Part shown: positions 22,657 through 31,920 of the stretch, one piece after another
How positions within the stretch are numbered: position 1 is the stretch's first letter
Layout: each line of letters begins with the position of its first letter
NCBI GenBank assembly: GCA_027451665.1
Contig: DAIDIW010000009.1
Coordinates: forward strand, 1-41,506
Direction of reading: 5' to 3'
Origin: Candidatus Kaiserbacteria bacterium
GTDB taxonomy: Bacteria > Patescibacteriota > Minisyncoccia > Phycocordibacterales > Phycocordibacteraceae
Length of the DNA: 41,506 nt
Notes under the pieces: model-generated
What the model was told of the DNA's origin: nothing
The model's input: only the letters and a program-made list of their open reading frames with translations
Databases searched by the model: none
Program-made: the position numbers and the translations under genes

Positions 22657-24198
22657 ATGAAGGACTTGCTAAATTCCATCCTCTCTCTCATTGCTCGGCC
22701 CGCCGTATCGCTAGGCGGAGCTGTCGTAATCGGCGTCGCACTTGTCGCATATACTTTCGTATCAACGTCGGTGGCGCCGAGCGGCGCCACCGTGCTGGTG
22801 ACGCAGGGTGCGATCACGCAGGAAGTGGATGTGAGCGGCACTGTAAAGGCAGCGCAGCGCACGGACCTCGCGTTTCAGGTGCCTGGCCGTGTGAGCGCGA
22901 TCCGTGTGCAGGTGGGCGATCATGTCACCGCAGGGGAGACCCTGGTCTCCCTCGACGGCGCGACTGAAGCTGCGGCGCTCGCGCAGGCGCAGGCGGCGCT
23001 CGAGGTACAAGAAGCGCAACTTGCGTCACTCAAGAGCGGAACACGTCCCGAGCAGCTCTCGATAGATGTTGCTAATTTGCAGCAGGCACGTGCCGCGCTC
23101 GATGACGCACTCCAGAACGCATATGTCGCGGCTGACGATGCCGTGCATGCGAAGGCAGACGAGCTGTTCACGAACCCGCGCACCGCGGGCGCGGCGCTCG
23201 CCTTCACGGCTCCAGACGCGACGCGTGCCACGGCCGTTACGAATGAGCGTATCGCCTTGCAACAGGTCTTCAGCGCGTGGCAATCTCTTTCGGCAAGCTC
23301 GACAGACCCTGTGGCGACTGCGGGCGTCGTGAACGGATACCTCGTGCAAGTGAACGCATTCCTGAACGATCTCGCGACCTTGCTCGCGGAGACACCCGCA
23401 GGGGGATCGCTTACCGCAGCAGAGCTGACCGCGTACCAAGCGAGCGTGAACGCTGCCCGTTCGGAAATCACGGGTTCGCTCACGGGTGCGCTTCCGGGGC
23501 TTACCGGCGCACTCACGGGCTACAAATCGGCGCAGGGTGCCCTTACGCTCGCGCAGGCGGGTGCGACTCCTGATCAGATTGCCGCACAGCAAGCTGCGGT
23601 CGATGCCGCGCAGGCTGCCGTGACTAGCGCACAAGTAGCGGTCGACAAGACCGTCCTCGTCGCGCCCATCGCCGGGACGATAACCGTCCAGAATGCGAAT
23701 CCCGGAGAGACGGTGACTCCTGGCGCCCCGATCGTCTCGCTTATCGCAGACGGGAAGTACGAAGCGGTCGCGAACGTTTCCGACAACGATATCGCGAAGG
23801 TAAAGATCGGGCAGGAGGTGGAAGCGACATTCGATTCCTACCCGGGCGTCTCCTTTCTGGCTAAGGTGACGACCGTCGATCCTGCGGCGACGATGGAAAA
23901 TGGCGTACCGTCGTACGGGGTTACCGTGACGTTTGATACGAACGACCCGCGCCTCTCGGCAGGCATGACCGCGAATCTTCGAATCATCACTGCCACGAAG
24001 GATAATGCGCTCCTCGTGCCGACAAGTGCGATTATCACGGACGGGACGGGCTCGTTCGTCTATGTACGCACCGCTAGGCAGTACGTGAAGACACCGGTCG
24101 AGACGGGCCTCTCAAGTGTGTCCGGTATGACGGAGATACTCAATGGAGTGACCGCAGGACAAGCGGTGCTTACCTACGGCTCTAATGCCACATCATGA
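22657..24198 (+). CDS. Efflux periplasmic-adaptor-like protein (HlyD/MFP family)
   Basis: A 513-residue membrane fusion protein. An N-terminal membrane helix (about 12-38) is followed by the first lipoyl half ('VSGTVKAAQRTDLAFQVPGRV' and 'VQVGDHVTAGETLVSLDG'), a very long Ala-rich coiled-coil hairpin (about residues 105-325), the second lipoyl half ('VLVAPIAGTITVQNANPGETV') and a beta-barrel with GMTANLRI. It would link the cytoplasmic-membrane pump to the outside. It is the first gene of the operon and overlaps the next gene by ATGA. In a group without a typical outer membrane, the role of such an adaptor is not clear. Confidence 0.88.
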   Translation: MKDLLNSILSLIARPAVSLGGAVVIGVALVAYTFVSTSVAPSGATVLVTQGAITQEVDVSGTVKAAQRTDLAFQVPGRVSAIRVQVGDHVTAGETLVSLDGATEAAALAQAQAALEVQEAQLASLKSGTRPEQLSIDVANLQQARAALDDALQNAYVAADDAVHAKADELFTNPRTAGAALAFTAPDATRATAVTNERIALQQVFSAWQSLSASSTDPVATAGVVNGYLVQVNAFLNDLATLLAETPAGGSLTAAELTAYQASVNAARSEITGSLTGALPGLTGALTGYKSAQGALTLAQAGATPDQIAAQQAAVDAAQAAVTSAQVAVDKTVLVAPIAGTITVQNANPGETVTPGAPIVSLIADGKYEAVANVSDNDIAKVKIGQEVEATFDSYPGVSFLAKVTTVDPAATMENGVPSYGVTVTFDTNDPRLSAGMTANLRIITATKDNALLVPTSAIITDGTGSFVYVRTARQYVKTPVETGLSSVSGMTEILNGVTAGQAVLTYGSNATS

Positions 24199-24848
24199 TC
24201 ACTATGACTGACCCTATGCCAGCCCGTACACCCGATACCCGCAAGAAGGCGATTCTCTACGGCAGTGCAGGTGTCTTCATCCTCATTCTTGCCGGCATCG
24301 CGAGCTATCTCATATCGAGCAATCGCGAGATTGCAATTACGAGCTCGACAATCTCCGCGCCGCTTATCACTCTCTCGCCTACGATCGGCGGGCGTCTGAA
24401 TGCCGTGTACGTGAATCCCGGCGACTACGTGAATGCGGATGCGCCGGTAGCGCTCGTGGGCACTGAGGTTGTAAACGCGAAGGTCGCGGGACTCATCGTC
24501 GATACGAGTGACACCGTGGGCGCCGAGGTGGCGCCGGGTACGCCGGTTGTCACTGAGATAGACCCCTCACAGCTGCGCGTCGTAGGGAAGATAGACGAGA
24601 ATAAGGGGCTTGCGCAGGTAGCCGTGGGCGACCCCGTGCTCTTCACGGTCGACGCATACGGATCGCGCCTGTTCAAGGGAGTGGTCGATGAGGTCGCACC
24701 GACATCAAATCAGAGCGGGATTGTCTTCGATATCTCGAATCAGCGGCAGGTACAGCAGTTCGATGTCAAAGCGCGCTTCGATACGAGCGCGTATCCGTTC
24801 TTGAAGAACGGTATGAGCGCGCGGATGTACGTCTATCCGTCGCACTAG
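24195..24848 (+). CDS. Second, short adaptor protein (EmrA-like)
   Basis: A 217-residue membrane fusion protein: N-terminal membrane helix (about 20-40), one lipoyl segment ('LSPTIGGRLNAVYVNPGDYV' and 'VAGLIVDTSDTVGAEVAPG'), and a barrel domain ('LFTVDAYGSRLFKGVVDEVAP' and LKNGMSARMYVYP). It has no long coiled coil, unlike normal EmrA (about 390 residues), so it is a minimal form. Start overlaps the previous stop (ATGA), showing translational coupling. Two adaptors in one operon, one long and one short, is unusual. Confidence 0.82.
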   Translation: MITMTDPMPARTPDTRKKAILYGSAGVFILILAGIASYLISSNREIAITSSTISAPLITLSPTIGGRLNAVYVNPGDYVNADAPVALVGTEVVNAKVAGLIVDTSDTVGAEVAPGTPVVTEIDPSQLRVVGKIDENKGLAQVAVGDPVLFTVDAYGSRLFKGVVDEVAPTSNQSGIVFDISNQRQVQQFDVKARFDTSAYPFLKNGMSARMYVYPSH

Positions 24849-24851
24849 CGC

Positions 24852-26372
24852 ATGACGGGAACGGCGGAGCGTAAAGACCACTCGCTAGTCGGACATCCGT
24901 GGCTTGTGCTCGCCACGGTCATGCTCGGGACGCTCCTTATTGGTCTCGACCGCACGGTCGTGAACCTCGCCGTGCCGAAGATAATCGGCGATTTCGGTAT
25001 CTCGGTGAATACGGCCGCGTGGATTGCGACGGCGTACATTATCTCGAATGCGGTCTTCGTCCCTGTTTTCGGCAAGCTCGGAGATCTTTTCGGAAATCGC
25101 CAGATCTATATCTGGAGCTTTACGGGATTCATCGTGGTCTCGGTGCTTACCGGCTTGTCCTGGAACTTCAGCTCGCTGGTCTTCTTCCGCACGATCCAGG
25201 GGCTCGTAGGCGCGGCGATCTATCCCACCGCGATGTCGCTTATTGCGAAATCGTTCACCGATACGAAGGCGCGCGCGCAAGCACTCGGTATCTGGTCCTC
25301 TTCGTTCGCCGTTTCCGCGATCATCGGTCCGCTCCTCGGCGGCTATCTGATTGATCAGTTCTCCTGGCGAATGATCTTCTACATAAACCTGCCGATCGGC
25401 ATCGCCGGGCTCGTAATGACCCTCCTGTATCTCCCGCACGACCACCCCGAGGAGCGCGGTGCGTTCGATTGGTTCGGTTCAGTGCTTCTTGCCGGAGCGA
25501 TCACTGCCATGGTGCTCGTCCTCGATCAGGGGCAGGTATGGGGGTGGTTCTCGACTGCGAGCATCCTCTGCTACGCGGCTACCGTCATATTCGGCTACCT
25601 CACGTTCTTGTGGGAGACGCGTCATACGCACCCCGTCATAGACTTCAGGCTGTTCAAGAATCCGACCATCTCTTCCGTGCTCGTCGTCTCCTTCATCTCA
25701 TTCGGCGGCATGATGGGAGCCATGTTCCTCCTTCCGGTCTTCACGCAGTCCTTCCTCGGCTATGATGCGATCAAGACAGGGCTCCTTTTCGTGCCCATGG
25801 GGCTCACCTTGCCCATTTTCGCGCCTCTCGGCGCGCGGCTCGCCGTCTCATTCCACCCCCGTTATACGGTCTCGTTCGGAATGGCAGTAGCCGCTCTCTC
25901 GTTTTACCTGCTGCGGTCGCTTGACCCGGCGATGACGTACGGCGACTTCGTACTTCCGCTCATTCTTTTCGGCGCTGGACTCGGGCTCGGCATGGCGCCG
26001 CTCACGAATGCGGCGACGACCGCAGTACCGCTCCATGAGGTCGGCATGTCCTCCGGGCTCTTGAACCTGACGCGCAATATCGGGGGTGCCTTTGGCATCG
26101 CTCTTTTCGGCACGCTTCTCACGAATGCGACGAACGCGAACGTGCTCTCGGTCGCACTTAATTCGCACATCCGCTCCATGAACCCGGGCGTACTCGCACA
26201 GGGCGCACAGCTTATTATTATGAAAGCTGACCTGCTCGCCTATAGCACCGTGTTCGAGTGGGCGGCCGGCGCGATGCTCATCGGAGCATTCGCGGCGCTC
26301 TTCCTGCAGTCGTCCGGCTCGATAGCTGATCTGCCGCCAGAGGCGCGTGCGGAGGCGATGGCGGGCGGATAA
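24852..26372 (+). CDS. DHA2-family drug:H+ antiporter (EmrB/QacA-like MFS)
   Basis: A 506-residue membrane protein with about 14 helices. The MFS motifs are visible: 'LDRTVVNLAVPKI' in helix 1 (motif D1), 'GKLGDLFGNRQIY' (motif A), and 'GPLLGGYLIDQFSWRMIFYINLPIG' (motif C and the start of helix 6). It should expel drugs or other amphipathic compounds using the proton gradient. It starts 3 bases after the short adaptor gene. With the adaptors and MarR this is an EmrAB-type operon. Confidence 0.93.
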   Translation: MTGTAERKDHSLVGHPWLVLATVMLGTLLIGLDRTVVNLAVPKIIGDFGISVNTAAWIATAYIISNAVFVPVFGKLGDLFGNRQIYIWSFTGFIVVSVLTGLSWNFSSLVFFRTIQGLVGAAIYPTAMSLIAKSFTDTKARAQALGIWSSSFAVSAIIGPLLGGYLIDQFSWRMIFYINLPIGIAGLVMTLLYLPHDHPEERGAFDWFGSVLLAGAITAMVLVLDQGQVWGWFSTASILCYAATVIFGYLTFLWETRHTHPVIDFRLFKNPTISSVLVVSFISFGGMMGAMFLLPVFTQSFLGYDAIKTGLLFVPMGLTLPIFAPLGARLAVSFHPRYTVSFGMAVAALSFYLLRSLDPAMTYGDFVLPLILFGAGLGLGMAPLTNAATTAVPLHEVGMSSGLLNLTRNIGGAFGIALFGTLLTNATNANVLSVALNSHIRSMNPGVLAQGAQLIIMKADLLAYSTVFEWAAGAMLIGAFAALFLQSSGSIADLPPEARAEAMAGG

Positions 26373-26384
26373 CTATCATCAACC

Positions 26385-26825
26385 ATGCGATACCGACACA
26401 GTTCCGAAGACATCATGCGCGCCGCCTCGAGCTTCTTTGCGGTGCGTGGCGCCATACGCACCCGGTTCGCGCAAGGCAAGCGGCTCGACCCGTCGAAATG
26501 GCTTCGCGTCGAGACTATGCGATTCATCGCGACGCGCAACCGTCCCTCGATGAGGGCGCTTGCTGACTATCTCTCGATCACGGCGCCGTCGGCGACTTCG
26601 CTCGTGCGCGGACTCGTCGCGTACGGTCTCGTCGAGCGTACGGTAAATCCCTGCGATCGGCGCGCATCGGAACTTTCGCTCACGCCGAAGGGAGACGCGG
26701 AGCTCAAGTCGACAATGGATCGTGGCACGGAGATACTCTCGGAAGTTTTTGCGTCGCTTTCACCCGAGGAGCTCGCGGCGTTCATCGCGACCCTCGAGCG
26801 CATCCGGGAGTCGGCCGGAACATGA
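26385..26825 (+). CDS. MarR-family transcriptional regulator
   Basis: A 146-residue winged-helix protein. The recognition helix region reads 'PSMRALADYLSITAPSATSLVRGL', then the wing 'GLVERTVNPCDRRASELSLTPKGDAE', the classical MarR pattern with its D-x-R-x motif. Helices at both ends make the dimer interface. It is last in the efflux operon, 12 bases after the pump gene. The palindrome at 22629-22647 is its probable operator, so it should repress its own operon until a drug binds. Confidence 0.92.
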   Translation: MRYRHSSEDIMRAASSFFAVRGAIRTRFAQGKRLDPSKWLRVETMRFIATRNRPSMRALADYLSITAPSATSLVRGLVAYGLVERTVNPCDRRASELSLTPKGDAELKSTMDRGTEILSEVFASLSPEELAAFIATLERIRESAGT

Positions 26826-26828
26826 TGC

Positions 26829-26834
26829 TACTAT
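26829..26834 (+). promoter_or_regulatory. -10 box of a leaderless transcript
   Basis: TACTAT with an extended TG (TGCTACTAT), 7 bases before the ATG at 26842. It begins just after the MarR stop codon. Confidence 0.5.
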
Positions 26835-26841
26835 AAGGCAT

Positions 26842-27126
26842 ATGGAACCAGATCTGCGTACAGAGTTCGAAGAGCTGCGCGCGCTCGTCCGTGATAACCA
26901 TCGAATGCTGCGCCGTGTCCGCCGCCATCAGATACTCGAGACTTTCGGCCACTACGCCCTCTGGGTCATCCTTATCCTCGCTTCGGCGTATGCCTATATG
27001 GTCTACCTGCGACCGCTTATGCAGAAATTCCGCACCAACCCGCAGGCGGCGGCGCAGGGCATCCTCGGGCTCCCGACTTCCGCGGATCTCCAGAATCTGA
27101 TAAACTCAAACAAACCTGCCCGTTAG
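26842..27126 (+). CDS. Small single-pass membrane protein
   Basis: A 94-residue protein: acidic then basic N-terminal helix (residues 1-36), one membrane helix (about 37-55), and a short tail with GILGLPTSADLQNL. Similar in plan and tail to the protein at 20798-21061. No known family. It has its own leaderless promoter and is followed 8 bases later by tRNA-Phe. Confidence 0.7.
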   Translation: MEPDLRTEFEELRALVRDNHRMLRRVRRHQILETFGHYALWVILILASAYAYMVYLRPLMQKFRTNPQAAAQGILGLPTSADLQNLINSNKPAR

Positions 27127-27134
27127 GCAGGAAG

Positions 27135-27210
27135 GCTTGGGTAGCTCAGTTGGTAGAGCATTCGCCTGAAGAGCGAAGGGTCGGCGGTTCGAACCCGCCC
27201 CCAAGCACCA
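27135..27210 (+). tRNA. tRNA-Phe (anticodon GAA), CCA encoded
   Basis: Acceptor GCTTGGG with CCCAAGC, D arm TAGCTCAGTTGGTAGAGCA, anticodon stem TTCGC/GCGAA with loop CTGAAGA, and T arm GGTTCGAACCC. CCA is encoded at 27208-27210. Confidence 0.95.
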
Positions 27211-27216
27211 CGGTCA

Positions 27217-27254
27217 CGGAAAGGCCTGGCGTATGTCAGGCCTTTCCGTATACT
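27217..27254 (+). terminator. Hairpin after tRNA-Phe
   Basis: A perfect 12-bp stem (27217-27228 with 27237-27248) and an 8-base loop, then TATACTTA. It should stop tRNA transcription. The TATACT directly after it (27249-27254) may be the -10 box of the next gene, so one sequence serves as both tail and promoter. Confidence 0.65.
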
Positions 27255-27265
27255 TAAGGTTACGC

Positions 27266-28351
27266 ATGTTCCGCAAGCTCTTTGCGCTTATCCAGAAATA
27301 TGAACGACACATCGCGGTGGCGTCCATGCTCGGGGGCTTCGCAATCGATCAGATTTTTTTCGAACGCGTCGACCTCTGGCAGACGCAGGCGCTTTTCGCC
27401 GCCTACGCTTCCGTCTGTTTCCTCTCGATCCTTCTCCTCCACTGGATCGAAGAGCGCGCTGCGCGTGGGATTGCGCGTCCGCGATGGCGGGGCGTCGTCC
27501 CGATTTTCACCCAGTTTTCTCTGGGCGGTTTCTGGAGCGCTTTTTTCTATTTTTATGGCCACAGTGCTTCGATCGCGGCCTCCTGGCCGTTCTTGCTCCT
27601 CATCGTCTTCATCCTGGTCGGGAATGAGTACTTCGCGAAGTATCATGAACGCCTCGTCTTCACGAGCATACTATTCTTCTTTGCGCTTTACTCCTATGCG
27701 ATCTTCGAGGTGCCGATCATCCTCGGCCGGATAAGCAGCGGCGTATTCCTTCTGTCAGGTCTCGTCGCCGTTGCGCTGTTCGCGCTCTTTCTTCTCCTGC
27801 TGAGGCTCACCGGGCGCTCTCGTTTCCGCCGGGATGCCTGGCGCATACGCGCCGGCGCAATCATCGTGCTCGTGGTCATCAATCTCTTCTACTTCACAAA
27901 CGTTTTACCACCCCTACCGCTCTCGGCGAAAGCAGCAGGCATCTATCACGCGGTGTGGCGCGTTCCGGGCGATTACCTTGCGATCACGGAGCAGGAACCT
28001 TGGATGGTACGGTATCTCGGCTTTACGCCCACCTATCACGTGGTCGCAGGCGAATCGCTCTATGCGTATAGTGCGGTATTCGCACCAACCGCGCTTGCGA
28101 CGACCATCATCCATAGGTGGCAGTGGTACGACCCCGCAGCGAACGCTTGGGAAACCCGCGCTTCGATCAAGTATCCGATCGTGGGCGGGAGAGACGGAGG
28201 GTACCGCGGCTACTCGGCGGTCCTTATGAACAAAACAGGGAAGTGGCGCGTCGACATCATGACAACGGACGGACTGATCATCGCCCGCTTACGATTCAAC
28301 GTCGCGCGCGTGCAGCTTCCGCCCGTCGAGTCGACGATACCGCTGCGTTGA
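27266..28351 (+). CDS. DUF2914 multi-pass membrane protein
   Basis: A 361-residue protein from ATG 27266. About eight membrane helices fill residues 15-225. The C-terminal 110 residues form a soluble extracytoplasmic DUF2914-type domain: 'YSAVFAPTALATTIIHRWQWYD', 'YPIVGGRDGGYRGYS' and 'GKWRVDIMTTDGLIIARLRF'. The same two-part layout is frequent in Parcubacteria. Function unknown. It was started at 27266 rather than at an upstream in-frame start at 27233 inside the hairpin. Confidence 0.8.
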   Translation: MFRKLFALIQKYERHIAVASMLGGFAIDQIFFERVDLWQTQALFAAYASVCFLSILLLHWIEERAARGIARPRWRGVVPIFTQFSLGGFWSAFFYFYGHSASIAASWPFLLLIVFILVGNEYFAKYHERLVFTSILFFFALYSYAIFEVPIILGRISSGVFLLSGLVAVALFALFLLLLRLTGRSRFRRDAWRIRAGAIIVLVVINLFYFTNVLPPLPLSAKAAGIYHAVWRVPGDYLAITEQEPWMVRYLGFTPTYHVVAGESLYAYSAVFAPTALATTIIHRWQWYDPAANAWETRASIKYPIVGGRDGGYRGYSAVLMNKTGKWRVDIMTTDGLIIARLRFNVARVQLPPVESTIPLR

Positions 28352-28407
28352 ATAGTGCTGCGCCGCGCGTGCCGCGCCCTGTCTTTAGCGAAGTATAAAA
28401 CCAGACG

Positions 28408-28908
28408 CTATCCGGCTTTCACCTTAAGCTTCGTCTGCCTCGCTTTATCGAGCTTCGGAAGTATGAGCGTGAGAAGCCCGTCCTTCGCGTTCGCGGACGC
28501 GCTTTCGACATCCACCTCCTGCGGCAGCAGGATGCTGCGCGAGAAGGAGCCCCAGAAAAGTTCACGGGTGAAATAATCCGGTCCGGCGACCTGCTCCCGC
28601 TCCATGCGAGAACCTTCAATCTCCACCATGTCGCGTCCGATTGAGATACTGATCTCATCGGGGCGCACGCCGGCGACAAAGGCGCGAATGACGATGTCGC
28701 TACCGGTCTGGTAGACGTCGACCGGCAGCTGTCCTTCATTTGCAGAAGGGAGGTCATCCTCGCGCACGGTGCGGCGCACGGGCTCGGGGCGGACGGGCGA
28801 TGGCGAGCGTTCCGGGATCGTGACCTCCTGGATCTCGTCGTCGAACGAATCGAGATGCTCTCCAGTCGAGACGGAGCCGGAAAGTCGATCGAAGAATGAG
28901 CGCTTCAT
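28408..28908 (-). CDS. Small heat-shock protein (Hsp20/alpha-crystallin)
   Basis: A 166-residue chaperone that holds unfolding proteins. Residues about 60-160 are the alpha-crystallin domain: 'LPVDVYQTGSDIVIRAFVAGV', 'ISISIGRDMVEIEGSR', 'RELFWGSFSRSILLP' and 'AKDGLLTLILPK', the last being the GxLxxxxPK signature. The N-terminal 55 residues are acidic and probably disordered. Length is normal. It probably has its own promoter, since the PrsW gene upstream ends 52 bases away. Confidence 0.9.
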   Translation of the reverse strand: MKRSFFDRLSGSVSTGEHLDSFDDEIQEVTIPERSPSPVRPEPVRRTVREDDLPSANEGQLPVDVYQTGSDIVIRAFVAGVRPDEISISIGRDMVEIEGSRMEREQVAGPDYFTRELFWGSFSRSILLPQEVDVESASANAKDGLLTLILPKLDKARQTKLKVKAG

Positions 28909-28960
28909 GGGTATCGGAAAATCGGATAATGCGGATAAGGGGTGATGACAGGCATACGGA

Positions 28961-29671
28961 TCAGCACGTGTTCGGAGGAAGATTCCGATAGCGGAAATAT
29001 TTCAGCACTTCGAACGCGGCAAAGAAGATGACGGCGACGGACCAGACGAGGAAAAATGCAGAAAGCGCCGTCGTGCTGCCTTTCTGCATGATAAGGGCGT
29101 TAAAGGCGGTGTGCAATGACACGGCGAGGATAAGTCCGAGTGCCGCGAACAGAGTACGAGCCGCCGGCCTGAAGGATACGGAAAAGGCGAGCGTGAAGCC
29201 AATTGCTGAAGATGCGACGACATGGAGGAGCGTAGAACCGAGGAACCGCAGATCGCCGGTGAAGAGCCCAAGTGCGAGACGTCCGCTCTCGAAAGGAACG
29301 AGCAGGAACAGCATGTTTTCGGCAGCCGCGAAGCCGAGCGCTACGGTGAGCATATAGACCACGTAATCGGGAGCTTCATCCACGGCTCCGCGCCAGAAGA
29401 TGAAGATCGCGGCCATCGCGTACTTCGTCACTTCCTCGATGAGCGCCCATGCGGTGAGCACATGGAGCTGCCCCGCGGCGCCGAGCTGCGCTGCCGCAAA
29501 TTGCTCGAGCGGCAGCACGACGGGTACGCCTGCCATTCCGGCGATGAACGCAAGCGCAATCATAGAACGCGGTTCAGGGCAGCGGGCGTCCTCCTTGAGG
29601 AGGAAATAGAGCCAGACAAAGGACGGCAATAGGCCTCCGAAGAATGCGTAGCCGAGCGAGGTAACCGTCAC
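28961..29671 (-). CDS. PrsW-family intramembrane metalloprotease
   Basis: A 236-residue protein with about seven membrane helices. It has the PrsW active-site set: E79-E80-V-T-K83 (EExxK), F114-x-x-x-E118, and His residues H150 and H187 in later helices, which bind the zinc. Bacillus PrsW cleaves an anti-sigma factor; in CPR the target is unknown. Length is normal for the family. No anti-sigma factor lies nearby. Confidence 0.85.
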   Translation of the reverse strand: MTVTSLGYAFFGGLLPSFVWLYFLLKEDARCPEPRSMIALAFIAGMAGVPVVLPLEQFAAAQLGAAGQLHVLTAWALIEEVTKYAMAAIFIFWRGAVDEAPDYVVYMLTVALGFAAAENMLFLLVPFESGRLALGLFTGDLRFLGSTLLHVVASSAIGFTLAFSVSFRPAARTLFAALGLILAVSLHTAFNALIMQKGSTTALSAFFLVWSVAVIFFAAFEVLKYFRYRNLPPNTC

Positions 29672-29740
29672 GTCCCTATTCTACCGCATGGGAGAGAAGC
29701 AAATAGACATCCTCAATACCGACGGTCTGGTTCTTATGCA

Positions 29741-31894
29741 TTAACGACGAGGCCACGGGGCGATCATGAGGAATTCGGTCTCCTTTGCGGGTAACGACTG
29801 CCAGATCTCCTCCGTGAGGAACGGCATGAACGGATGGAGTGCCTTCAAGAGCTTCGTAAGAAGGTCGAGCAGGAGCGACTGGCGCGATGACTTGATTGCG
29901 ACATCCTCGCCGGAAAGGATGGGCTTGGATGCCTCGAGAATCTTATCCGCGAGCTCATGCCATGCATAGTGATAGAGCTTTTCCGCGGCCAGGTAGACGC
30001 GGTACTCGTCAATATCCTTGGTCACGTCCGCGAGCAGTACATCGAATGCCGTTGCGAGCGCTTGGTCCTCCGCAGTCTTCGCGTTTGTCGCGTGAGCATC
30101 TCCGGCATTTTCGAGAATAAAGCGCGCAATGTTCCAGAGCTTGTTCGCGAACAGCTTGTACGCCTTCACCTTGTCCTCGCTAATGCGCATGTCGGTGCCT
30201 GGGGTGTTGCCGACAACGAGCGCCATGCGCGCGGCGTCCGCACCGAATTTTGCCGCGATATCGAGCGGATCAAGGTTATTGCCGAGCGATTTGCTCATCT
30301 TGCGGCCCTGCGCGTCGCGCACGAGTCCGTGCAGATAGACGTGCGTGAACGGCACCGTATCGAGCGCGAACTCGGTCAGGAGAATCATACGTGCGACCCA
30401 GAAGAAAAGGATGTCATACCCGGTCTCGAGGAGCGCCGTCGGGTGGTAGGTCTTGAAATCAGGCGTCTCGTCAGGCCAGCCGAGCGTTGAGAAGGTCCAG
30501 ATGCCCGAAGAGAACCATGTATCGAGCGTATCTTCGTCCTGAACCCAGTCAGGTTCGTTCGGCTCGACGCCGACGATGATCTCCTCGCCCTTGTACCAGA
30601 CGGGGATGCGGTGGCCGTACCAGATCTGGCGGCTGATGCACCAATCTCGCAAGTTCTCGATCCAGTGGAAGTAGGTCTTCTCGAAATGGGTGGGCGTGAT
30701 CTTGATGCGACCGCTTTCGACCGCGTCGTGCATGAGCGCCTTGAGCGACCTGCCGCGACCAGGCACTTCCTTCGTAACGTTGATCCACCACTGAAGCTTC
30801 GGGAGCGGTTCGATAATCCCGCCAGTGCGCTCGGCCGTTGCGATGTTTTGAGAGACATCCTCTTCCTTCTCGAGAAGCCCTTCATTCTTGAGCCAGGCAA
30901 CGATGGTTTCGCGCGCGTCGGCAGTCTTGAGTCCGCTCAAGCGGCCGGGGACCGCCATCTTCGCGTATTCATTTATGACGATCACTTCGTGCGAGAGTGC
31001 GTGCCGATCGGCGATGTCCCAGTCGATCTGGCTGTGCGCCGGAGTGACGCCGAGCGCACCGGTACCGAAGGCCGGGTCGACAGACTCGTCCGCAATAATC
31101 CGCACGTGGATAGGGACGTCGAAGAACACCGCATCGTATTCCATGCCTACGTATTCCCTGTAGCGTGCATCTCCTGGGTGTACCGCGACGGCGACATCAC
31201 CCACCTTGGTCTCCGGGCGCGTGGTAGAGATGGCGATCGGGAAATCCTTCGCATACTTGAAGGTGTAGAGCTTCGCGGTCCGCTCCTCATAAACGATCTC
31301 GTCGTCGGAGATAGTCGTCTGGCCTTTCGGGTCCCAGTTCACGATCCGGTAACCGCGATAAATAAGGCCCGCGTTATACATGCGTCTGAAGATCTCCTTC
31401 ACGGCGCGCGAGCGCGCCTCATCGAGCGTGAATGCCTCGCGCGACCAATCGAGCGATGCTCCCATCGTCTTTACCTGGCTCACGATGGTGTCATGGCTGG
31501 CTTGCGCGAACGTCCCGATGCGCGCGAGCATTGCTTCGCGACCGAGGTCATGTCGGCTTTTGCCCTCCTCCTTCTTTATCTGTTTCTCGACGACCGACTG
31601 CGTCGCGATAGCGGCGTGGTCAGTACCCGGCAGCCACAGCGTCTTCTTTCCCAGCATCCGGTTGTATCGCACGAAGATGTCTTCGAGGGCGAGCATAAGC
31701 GCATGGCCCATATGGAGACGTCCCGTCACATTCGGTGGTGGCAATACGATCGAGAACGGTTCCGCGTCAGGGGCGGTCACTTCCTTCTCGACGCATACGT
31801 CCGGATTGAAATACCCGCTCTTCTCCCACGCGTCATAGATGCGCGATTCGGTCTCCGCGGGGTTATAGGGCTTCAGAAATTTCTCTGGAATCAC
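29741..31894 (-). CDS. valS: Valyl-tRNA synthetase
   Basis: A 717-residue class I synthetase that joins valine to tRNA-Val. HIGH is present as H61-M-G-H64 in NVTGRLHMGHAL, and KMSKS near residues 531-535. The editing domain lies between, with 'STTRPET' and 'GTGALGVTPAHS'. It is much shorter than the 951 residues of E. coli ValRS and ends soon after the anticodon-binding domain (LHPFMPFLTEEIWQ), so the C-terminal coiled coil is missing, as in many CPR. It follows tsaD by 26 bases on the same strand. Its cognate tRNA-Val lies in this window at 39251-39326. Confidence 0.96.
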   Translation of the reverse strand: MIPEKFLKPYNPAETESRIYDAWEKSGYFNPDVCVEKEVTAPDAEPFSIVLPPPNVTGRLHMGHALMLALEDIFVRYNRMLGKKTLWLPGTDHAAIATQSVVEKQIKKEEGKSRHDLGREAMLARIGTFAQASHDTIVSQVKTMGASLDWSREAFTLDEARSRAVKEIFRRMYNAGLIYRGYRIVNWDPKGQTTISDDEIVYEERTAKLYTFKYAKDFPIAISTTRPETKVGDVAVAVHPGDARYREYVGMEYDAVFFDVPIHVRIIADESVDPAFGTGALGVTPAHSQIDWDIADRHALSHEVIVINEYAKMAVPGRLSGLKTADARETIVAWLKNEGLLEKEEDVSQNIATAERTGGIIEPLPKLQWWINVTKEVPGRGRSLKALMHDAVESGRIKITPTHFEKTYFHWIENLRDWCISRQIWYGHRIPVWYKGEEIIVGVEPNEPDWVQDEDTLDTWFSSGIWTFSTLGWPDETPDFKTYHPTALLETGYDILFFWVARMILLTEFALDTVPFTHVYLHGLVRDAQGRKMSKSLGNNLDPLDIAAKFGADAARMALVVGNTPGTDMRISEDKVKAYKLFANKLWNIARFILENAGDAHATNAKTAEDQALATAFDVLLADVTKDIDEYRVYLAAEKLYHYAWHELADKILEASKPILSGEDVAIKSSRQSLLLDLLTKLLKALHPFMPFLTEEIWQSLPAKETEFLMIAPWPRR

Positions 31895-31920
31895 CTCAAA
31901 AATATAGCAAAAATATGGTC

